DNA of 64,000 nucleotides, taken from NCBI RefSeq assembly GCF_020921035.1, contig NC_063153.1, positions 10,230,001 to 10,294,000 on the forward strand, written 5' to 3'. Under the pieces are notes generated by a model that was not told the DNA's origin, did not search any database, and saw nothing but the letters and a program-made list of their open reading frames with translations. Each line of letters starts with the position of its first letter. The first letter of the stretch is position 1. Made by a program: the position numbers and the translations under genes. Of the stretch, positions 52,578 to 64,000 are shown one piece after another. The stretch is from Rhodamnia argentea (lineage: Eukaryota > Streptophyta > Magnoliopsida > Myrtales > Myrtaceae).

Positions 52578-53546
52578 CTGGGGGTTACAGTAAGAGGTGT
52601 CGAGGGTAAGAGTATGTATCTGAGTTGCTCGGAGAATAGACAGTCCAGCCATCTTTTCACTAAAGCGAAAACCTCCTATATGGACTACAGCCTGGACGCA
52701 TGAAGCACGGATTTCAGAATCAAACTCATCATCCATAACCTAAAGTGACGAGTAGGTCGTAATTAGGCCAAGATCTATAAAAACAGTCATTTGCGCCACA
52801 CCTCACCGGTAGGTGGCTCGAAGAGGATTGCTATGGCACCCCGACAGTGATTAGCCTCTAAGGATGTCACTCCAACACTTTCAATCACAACCTTCTGCTT
52901 AATTGGAGTGCCCATGTCGGAAACTAACGTAAAGAAGATCAATGAGGTTAGAGCTTTTCAGTTTGAAAAAACAGAGAAACACCAAGGACTAGTTTTATAA
53001 TCTATCAGAAACAATTAGGAAAACTAGATTTCTTAACCTCCCACCCTGATTTGCATTGACACAATAAAGCTGAAAGTGCGTTTTAAACTAGGAGAAACAT
53101 TTATTGCAACGTGTTCCAAACTCAAAAAAAATATTAAGAAAAAGAAAGAAAACACGAAACTTACGTTTTAAAAACCAATGGGCACATTCTCTTGTAAGAT
53201 ATCGGAAAGCATCTTGCGATGTGAAGGTGGAAAAACAGTGCTTATCTATCATCTCACAATAAAAACGAGATAATACTAAGGATTTTAAACGATGGAAATC
53301 CACTTATCCCCTCGAAAGGGCGTTCCAGGTATTCAGCACCATAGGGGAACCTCTCTTGGTTTTGCATTTTTAACACGATTATTCACTTCGACACATGCAC
53401 AAGCGGAATTCACCTGTTTCGTCTCTCTTCTTTGACGAGTATAAATGTTGTAGGTCTTTTTCTAATCTATAGAGGAGCCAAGAAAATAATCTGTAATCAG
53501 CTTGCTTGCAGCTACTTTAGTATCACCAAAGACCATTGCTTTAGAA

Positions 53547-53551
53547 GCACC
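53547..53551. repeat. Left target site duplication of the copia element (GCACC)
   Basis: GCACC here is matched exactly by GCACC at 57846-57850. Together they bracket the element and define the insertion point inside a coding exon. Confidence 0.85.
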
Positions 53552-54600
53552 TGTTGGTAAAATATGGTCAAATGGGATGAACAAAGAAATCGGACTCAGA
53601 AGCATTATAACACTTTTTTTAAGGAATTATTTATCCCACAACGTTGCTAATGGTTATCGGCAAAAATCATCCAGCATACAACCGAGTCTCAAGCGAGAAT
53701 ATTAGATATCAATTTTAATATTTTTCTGAGAACTCTCTATGAAACAATTGGAAACCAAGGCTGTATTTCTCTTGTTCGGAAAGGACGAAAATTGAAATTA
53801 GAAGTAGTGAACAATGATCAAATATTTGAATATATAATGAGAAAAGAACACACTTTTTCGCGTCCGAAAAAGTGTTAATTCTCATGCTCTTTTTCATTGT
53901 TCAAAGCAGTTTTTTTTATTTAAAAAATTGCAACTCTTCGTGTCCAATAACGAATAGTTCGGACATACTTCTTCATGTTCGAAACTGTACATCCACTCAC
54001 ACCTTTTCGTGTCTAAATCGGTAGTTATTTTCGAACAGACACAAACACTCCAAAGGTTACAAGAGTGTCGGTTTGATGATTATGTCCGAACGCACGTAAA
54101 CCTTCCAAAAGATGTAAGAGTGTCTTATGTCCAGGAATAGTCTTTCTGTGTATAAATCGGTAGTTATTTTCGAACAGACACAAACACTCCAAAGGTTACA
54201 AGAGTGTCAATTTGACAGTTATGTCCGAATAGACATAAACCTTCCAAAAGATGTAAGAGTGTCTTATGTCCATGAATAGTCGCTCTATTCCAATGAGTCA
54301 CGAAATTTATTTATATAATAATAATTTCAAAATAATAAAAATATAAAAATATAGTTGTTGAATAGAGCGAATTTCGGATCGCGACCGCGTAAGCACGCAA
54401 AGTACTAAGTGTGTCTAATAATCGTGTCAAAATCGTGCACCCACACGCGAGTATAGTAGGTTGTAGCCCACTTTCCCATTTCTTTATTTGAAAGGCTATA
54501 TTAATATTCTAATTAATAAAGTGAATTGCTCTCTACCTTTCATCCTATATGGGATGCAAAAAAAACAATATTTTGTTTGTTTTTCAAATAAATTTTAACA
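53552..54600 (-). repeat. 3' LTR of the copia element
   Basis: Begins TGTTGG and ends TTAACA (plus strand), so TG...CA in either orientation. It contains a 139-bp tandem duplication at about 54009-54290. Confidence 0.8.
54009..54290. repeat. 139-bp tandem duplication within the LTR
   Basis: Two successive units each run taaatcggtagttattttcg ... ccaaaagatgtaagagtgtc. The offset between the shared words (54014 and 54153) is 139 bp. Confidence 0.85.
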
Positions 54601-55199
54601 ACCCCCACTTTGTTTGTAAAAACAAAATTACAAAATAAAATTTCTAAAAAAACTACAGGCAACATTTCCATGACATTAACATATCTATATAAAGGTTACT
54701 TTTAAGTTAAACCTTTATTTAGTGCAAGTATCTCAAAACTCTATGAAAGTTACAAGTAGTTTGGCTTTAAACTTGTTACCCTAAATAATAGAATCGGATA
54801 TATCGCACATATATTAACCTCTTGTTTCAGCGAGAAGTTCATAATTACTCAGCACTATTATGGTCTTGTGCTTGTTCCTATTTCATAAGCTCTCTAGAAA
54901 GTAACCCAAACTTTCATAAGAAGCGGCACCACTTGTAAGCCCATATAGGCGGAGTATTATCACATGTTTCTGTTACTAATAAACACGCTACTAAATCGCA
55001 TTATACTTCATTAAGAGTATAACTCAGCCTTTACAATATAAATGACGATACCGACTTCCTATATCTAGGCTAATGTCAGTATCGGACAATCACTTTCAGT
55101 AACTTGTTTTTACCTATTAAACCTTATAACTAGTGTTATGCTAATATCAGGTTGGGTTACCATTAATAGTGATTTTAATCAAAGGGTTTTAGCCCCATT

Positions 55200-55452
55200 T
55201 CTTTTGAGGTCGCTTTTACTACATCTCTTGGAAGAGCCTTTGTAAAGGAATCTATTAGATTCTTCTTGACCTCACGTAAACAATTGTTATGGTACCATCC
55301 CGAATCAATTGTTTCACGTACTCATGTCTTAGACTGATATGTCTAGACTTACCATTATAAATGCTACTATAAGCCTTTGCTAAAGTAGCTTCACCGTCCC
55401 GATAAATAGAAATATGATACATAAGACTAGGCCATAATTTGATATCCATCAA
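55200..55452 (-). pseudogene. Copia RNase H end fragment
   Basis: The reading frame contains KSRHISLRHEYVKQL, then VYVRS, the usual end of copia RNase H (RHxxVRxxI...). It then degenerates. The reverse transcriptase core that should precede it is missing, so the polyprotein is internally deleted. Confidence 0.75.
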
Positions 55453-55739
55453 TAAATTTCTTATTCATTCAGCCTCTTTCCCCTTTGATGCTAAAATAAT
55501 AAATTAGGATTCCATAGTTGAGTGAGTTATGCATGTCTGTTTCTTGCTCGCTCAAGAAAAAGCACATCCACCTAACTTGAAGATCAATCCAGAAGTGAAA
55601 TGTTTATCACCCACACTAGAAATTCAACTATCATCGGTATATCCTTCTAATACAGCTGGATAATTGTTGTAGAACAATTCTAGATTTTTAGTTCTCTTAA
55701 GATAACAAAAAATTTGGGTAATGGCATTCCAATCAAACC

Positions 55740-56143
55740 ATTTTGTTATGGAGTATATGGTACTGAAGTTTGATGAATAATACTATGTTCTTCACGGAAG
55801 GTTGAAAAATCATTTATGAAATATTCTCCTCCTCTATCTAAATGAAGAATTTTAATTTTCCTTTCTAATTGATTTTCCACTTCAGTCTTATATTTCTTAA
55901 ACATGGTAATCTTAGGAGATAGACATATAAGTACCTACTACGGTCATCCACAAAGGTTATGAAATACCTTTTACCACCACGTGCTAACATGTCATTGAAT
56001 TCGCACGTGTCACTATGGACCAAATCCAATAAATTCGAATTTCTCTTAACGCTAGGAAATGATTTCTTTGTTAATTTGGACTTTAGCATGATTTCACAAT
56101 TATCACATTCGCCATTAAAGTTTATCCAGTCTAACTTTTTCAT
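55740..56143 (-). pseudogene. Copia integrase core fragment
   Basis: LVHSDTCEF (first catalytic Asp), RYFITFVDDRSRY (second Asp region) and, after a frame break near 55870, an RGGEY-like segment (catalytic Glu) are visible. The GAG-pre-integrase zinc site precedes it only in part. Confidence 0.75.
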
Positions 56144-56172
56144 ATTCTGTAAATAGTGAAAATTTAAATGTG

Positions 56173-56724
56173 CTAATCTACTATGTCATAAATGAGGAGA
56201 ATCAATAACGTAAGCGTAAGACATAATAATATTATTGATACTCGGTTGATAGATGCTATCATTGGTGTAACCTTTTCCCAAAAATAGCCCATTCTTCGAC
56301 AGGATAACCTTGTCGGACTCAAACAAAACCCAAAATCCCTTTTACAAAGCAAATCAACAGAAACCAAATTTCTCCTAATTTCGGGTATAAATAATACATT
56401 AAGAAGGGAAATCTTCTTTCGAGAAGTAAAATCTAAAATGACTGTGCTTTTTCCAGCAACCTTTGCAAGAGCTTTATTTGCCATCTCAACATCTTGAAGA
56501 TGCACTTCAACAGTCTCTTTAAAGTGCTTGAACATTGATCGATCCTTGCATATGCGCACGGTTGCACCAAAATCGACTCGCCAAGTAGATTCAACAGTGG
56601 TAGAATTGACTTCAGAAATCATGGCCACAGAATCATGAATTTTCTCAGAAATTTTCATGTTCAAAAACTTGGTTGAAATCATGGCCACGTAGTTCTCTTC
56701 AACCATGTTTATATTTGCCTTCAC
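56173..56724 (-). pseudogene. Copia protease fragment with altered active site
   Basis: A frame of 183 residues carries the retropepsin region. The usual Asp-Ser-Gly-Ala active site reads WRVDFGATVRIC, with Phe in place of Ser. ILDFTSRKKISLLNVLFIPEIRRNLVSV further on is cut across the expected flap and the GAG-pre-integrase lead-in. Confidence 0.75.
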
Positions 56725-56760
56725 TATTGAAATGTTCTTCTCCTTGAATGTGCTCTTGCA

Positions 56761-56813
56761 ATGTCCGCACTTCTTTGCATAGTGACCCTCTTTGCCACAA
56801 ACAAAGCAGCAAC
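56761..56813 (-). pseudogene. Copia gag CCHC zinc knuckle
   Basis: The minus strand reads CFVCGKEGHYAKKC, the exact C-x2-C-x4-H-x4-C nucleic-acid-binding knuckle, between gag and protease. Confidence 0.8.
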
Positions 56814-56868
56814 CATTTTTCTTCTTCTGTGGCTTCTTAAAATTCTGCCCTTTCTTGCGTTTTAAGTT

Positions 56869-57500
56869 CTAGTAGGTTTTGGATTGAAATCCATTTCCCT
56901 CCATAGAATTCACTTTGATATCATACAAACCAGATTTATCATGTAAACGCGACTCTTCCTCAATATGAAGATGTTTATGAATTTGATCCAAAGTGATGTC
57001 CTCAAATTTTTGCAGCATACTTTTTCCATAATTTTTCCAACTTGGAGGTAATTTTGCAATAATTGCTCCAACTTGAAAAGATTCTAGAATATCTATCTTG
57101 AGAGCACGAATTTTATTGGTCAGTACTTGCGGTTCGTGCACTTGCTCCAACAAGAGTTTAGTATCAACGAACTTGAAGTCAAAATACTTAGTAATCAGAT
57201 ATTTGTTCATACCTTGCTCCTCCGCTTTATACTTGAAGTCAAGTGCATTCCATATTTCTCTAGTACTTGCAGTTCATGCTCTTGCTTCAACAAATGGTTT
57301 AGTATCAATGAACTTGAAGTTAAAGTACTTAGTAATAATATATTTGTTCATACCTTGCTGCTCCGCTTTATACTTGAAGTCGAGTGTATTCCATATTTCT
57401 CTAGTAGACTTCATCTCGGTGAACCCGCTTTATACTTGAAGTCGAGTGCATTCCATATTTCTCTAATAGACTTCATCTCAATGAACAAGTCATAGAGACG
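56869..57500 (-). pseudogene. Copia gag fragment with internal tandem duplication
   Basis: ILESFQVGAIIAKLPPSWKNY and HLHIEEESR belong to the UBN2-type gag of copia elements. From about 57126 to 57480 the coding stretch is repeated: the unit containing cgctttatacttgaagtc appears at about 57224, 57364 and 57425 with differing lengths. The first two units are about 140 bp apart. Confidence 0.75.
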
Positions 57501-57845
57501 ATCGGATAACGTGTTCGGTATATGGACTCAGCAAAGCAATTCGTCCTCTTCATGTTTCTTCCTCTCCTTGTTGACCCTCTTAACATCTTCTACACTAGGC
57601 TCTCCTCCTTCAGTGGTAGGCGCCGGATCCTCTACAAGCATTAAATTGGGGTCGAGGATAAATAAAATCTTCTAATAATTGCACACCCGCACGTAGTTAT
57701 AGTGGTGTATAGCCCACTTTCCCATTTCTTTCTTTAAAAGACTATATTAGCCTTCTAATTAATAAAGTCAATTGCTCTTTACCTTTCATCATATATGGGA
57801 TGCAAAAAAGGAAATATTTTGTTTGTTTTTAAACAAATTTCAACA

Positions 57846-57850
57846 GCACC
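57846..57850. repeat. Right target site duplication of the copia element (GCACC)
   Basis: Exact partner of 53547-53551. The SNM1/SAM reading frame runs up to it from the right. Confidence 0.85.
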
Positions 57851-58108
57851 AGGTTCTGTCGTCGTCATATTATTTCCACCACATTTTCCCTTTACATCCA
57901 CATGCTCCCAGATTTCTCCTTGAGCTCCTTTCCTAACTTCATTTAGAGTAAGCATAATTTTCTTCGTTGGACCAGGAGCAGAAATACCCATTTTCAAAAG
58001 ATCTTGTGGAGTCAAGACAGTGTCAATCACATCAAAGTAAGGAGGAGCCGAAGGTTTGACAGGAATACCATCGTCGCAGCACCAGATAATCTCCGGTTGT
58101 ATCGTTTC

Positions 58109-59082
58109 TTAGCTCATGTAAATCCTTGCAAGCCTCGACTTTGTCGGAGCATAGTATGAAGAGTAGCATGTTGTTTATTACATCCATCAAGACAAGGAGA
58201 CAGTCATCTAAGTTTTATAAGAAGCTATCGCTTAAAATCCCGAAAGATCACTGCCAAAAAGTGTACCTCTTCTGTGAGGCACTGCAAGCTGTCCCTATCA
58301 ATCTTCTCCCCTATCAAAAGCTTCTTCGTACCTCTCTAAACCGAGTCTACGTAACCATCCAAGCACCGGAGAGATATCGACAGCTAGCTGGGGAAACCTA
58401 ACAGGTGACCGACAGCTTCCCGTGGACGAGGCGAAGGTGCCCCACCGGCACCGGGAAATAGAACCTGCAGGAATATCTCAGGCTCAGGTAGTTCCTGGCT
58501 TTCATTCCCATACATGTATGGACAGGAAAAACGCTAAAATAGATCCATGTTTCGTTTACATAAAGGAAACGGCAAGAGTTATAGTAAACCGGCACGTCAA
58601 AACGAAAACGATCGCTTGAACCAGTAGAGATGATTTGCATTTCAGTTTCGATGAAATCCGTGTATCTGGATCCTCTATTCATTGGTGGAGAACAGAAGAT
58701 AGAAGTATGAGGAGAGCTCATCTTTCCATCTGTCAACTTGTAAAGCTAGCAACCGGAGAGATGACGCGCCAGAACAGAGAATATGAACGCAAACAATTCG
58801 ATGGCTCCATATGGGTTTGCCAGCCATTTCTCATTAGCCGTGGCTGAGGTGCCAACATGGTGTCCGGATATCATCTTATTGAGCTGAAATTATTGATAAA
58901 ACAACGACTCTAGTTTTGCAATGCCCTTATTTCTTTAAATGAATTCAGAGAGAATTTTCGCATGGCATTGGCGTATGTGCGTCCAATTCACCTGCACCGT
59001 TAGATGGTGCGGCACTTGAAAAGAGCCTCTATCCATCTAATGGTGCATGCGAGTTGGACCAGTCTATCTTCTTCCTCGATTG
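58109..59082. other. Intergenic or decayed upstream part of the SNM1/SAM pseudogene
   Basis: Short frames exist on both strands (plus 58126-58401, minus 58398-58736), but neither shows a motif I recognise. The N-terminal exons of the SNM1/SAM gene might be hidden here in decayed form. Confidence 0.35.
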
Positions 59083-59500
59083 GAAAAATGACGCAAATAG
59101 TCCCTGGATTTTAGCTCAATATGTAATGTGGTCTATAAACTTTTAATTTGTTCAATATAGTCTCTGAACTTTAGCTCGATGTGCAATATGATCTCTAAAC
59201 TTTTGACTTGTTCAATATAATCCCTGAACTTTTAGTATATATTCAATTTAGTCCCTAAAATATTGATTATTGTTCCCGATCTTGAATTAATGGATGCACT
59301 ACATTGAATATTTTCATATGGTTGAGAGATTCTATTGAACATGTAGCAAAAATTTAGGAACCACATTGAACAAACTAAAAGTTCAGGGATCATATTGAAT
59401 ATTAAACTAAAGTTCAAGGATCATATTAAATAAATTTAAAATTCAAAGATCGTAATGTATATTAAATCAAAATATAGAGATTATTTATTTCATTATCCCT
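59083..59500. repeat. Foldback repeat (catattgaac family)
   Basis: The left arm repeats tagtctctgaacttt-agctcaatatg several times. The right arm carries the inverted form (aaagttcagggatcatattgaa, three times). The arms meet near 59280. This is a non-coding foldback element just upstream of the second VTE1 copy. Confidence 0.6.
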
Positions 59501-59657
59501 CCTTGATTTTAAAGCCCAAGTCCCGTCCACTTGTTACTTTGCAGCCTTAAACGCTCCACGCCCTCCACCCCCGCAAACCAACCAACCCCCCTAATCAAAC
59601 AAAGAAGCCTCCCGGGAACTGCAGATTCTCGGACTTCACTCGTTGACCAACCTCCGA

Positions 59658-64000
<4,343 letters not shown>

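Larger units (their letters stand above)
53552..57845 (-). mobile_element. Degenerate Ty1/copia LTR retrotransposon
   Basis: The element lies on the minus strand. The left (3') LTR spans 53552-54600, about 1049 bp, with TG...CA ends. A purine-rich tract (aaagtgggggt) adjoins it on the inner side, as expected for the plus-strand primer. The right (5') LTR keeps only about 176 bp (57670-57845, homologous to 54412-54600), and I see no primer-binding site. Coding remnants in order are gag (57500-56869), a CCHC zinc knuckle (56813-56761), protease (56724-56173), integrase core (56143-55740) and the RNase H end (55452-55200). The reverse transcriptase region between integrase and RNase H is nearly all missing. 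Several stops and frameshifts are present, so it is not autonomous. Confidence 0.88.
52578..58108 (-). pseudogene. SAM-domain SNM1-type DNA repair nuclease pseudogene, split by a copia element
   Basis: Minus-strand pieces, in order. 58108-57846 has SAM-domain words (VLTPQDLLKMGI, GPTKKIMLTLNE). After the copia insertion the same exon resumes at 53551 with KLITDYF. WCxIPGTPF then lies near 53340-53310, DAFRYLTRECAHWFL near 53210-53160, SLEANHC-GA-ILFEPPTGE at 52926-52802, and HIGGFRF-LDTSYCNPQ at 52691-52578. This order matches the plant SAM plus metallo-beta-lactamase (SNM1/DCLRE1) family, nucleases of crosslink repair. Breaks seen: TAG at 53462-53464, TGA at 53333-53335, HxGD with Asp changed to Gly, no HxHxDH metal motif found, and nothing after CNPQ. 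It is clearly inactive. Upstream exons beyond 58108 were not recognised. Confidence 0.8.

Noticed and set aside
58126-58401. Plus-strand frame of 91 residues near the SNM1/SAM pseudogene
   Set aside because: Lies opposite the expected direction of the disrupted gene and shows no family motif.

Overview
This is plant nuclear DNA, most likely from a woody dicot. Genes have GT-AG introns, the background is AT-rich, and the window holds a nuclear tRNA-Ser, plant-only gene families (EMF1, tocopherol cyclase, bark storage protein) and many small inverted-repeat transposons. No species can be fixed from sequence alone. The transposon mix and gene families would suit Myrtaceae, but that is a weak inference.

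Layout. 1-7000 is gene-poor and carries foldback elements. 7000-13702 (+) holds EMF1, a plant Polycomb protein, with five exons that splice into a 1225-residue frame. It converges on a minus-strand L-gulonolactone oxidase gene (17104-15045; 3 exons, 590 residues). 17.2-22.4 kb is repeat-rich intergenic DNA with a 1150-bp PIF/Harbinger-type element. A single-exon ARM-repeat protein with a 21-proline run lies at 23854-22787 (-). The gene for EMC1, the large subunit of the ER membrane protein complex, occupies 32826-25103 (-; 12 exons, 983 residues); its third intron carries a 240-bp unit repeated three times. A tRNA-Ser(CGA) is at 34681-34762.

37-59 kb has been heavily remodelled. It contains a chimeric plastid insertion (an rps7 piece joined to an rpl2 piece), a decayed LTR-retrotransposon protease region, and a 5'-truncated tocopherol cyclase (VTE1) copy with intact exons 6-10. 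Next come an intact bark-storage/nucleoside-phosphorylase-like gene (44048-47661), MULE-type foldback elements, a LINE fragment, and a SAM-domain SNM1 nuclease pseudogene. A Ty1/copia element with perfect 5-bp target duplications is inserted in a coding exon of that pseudogene. The window ends inside a second VTE1 copy (exons 1-5 and part of 6, from 59658).

The protein genes have unrelated housekeeping or regulatory roles (chromatin silencing, ascorbate-type oxidase, ER membrane insertion, vitamin E synthesis, nitrogen storage) and do not form a cluster. The most informative signals are structural: the split VTE1 duplication, the copia-broken SNM1/SAM gene, the plastid mosaic and the EMC1 intron repeat. 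I found no sign of a new multigene system.
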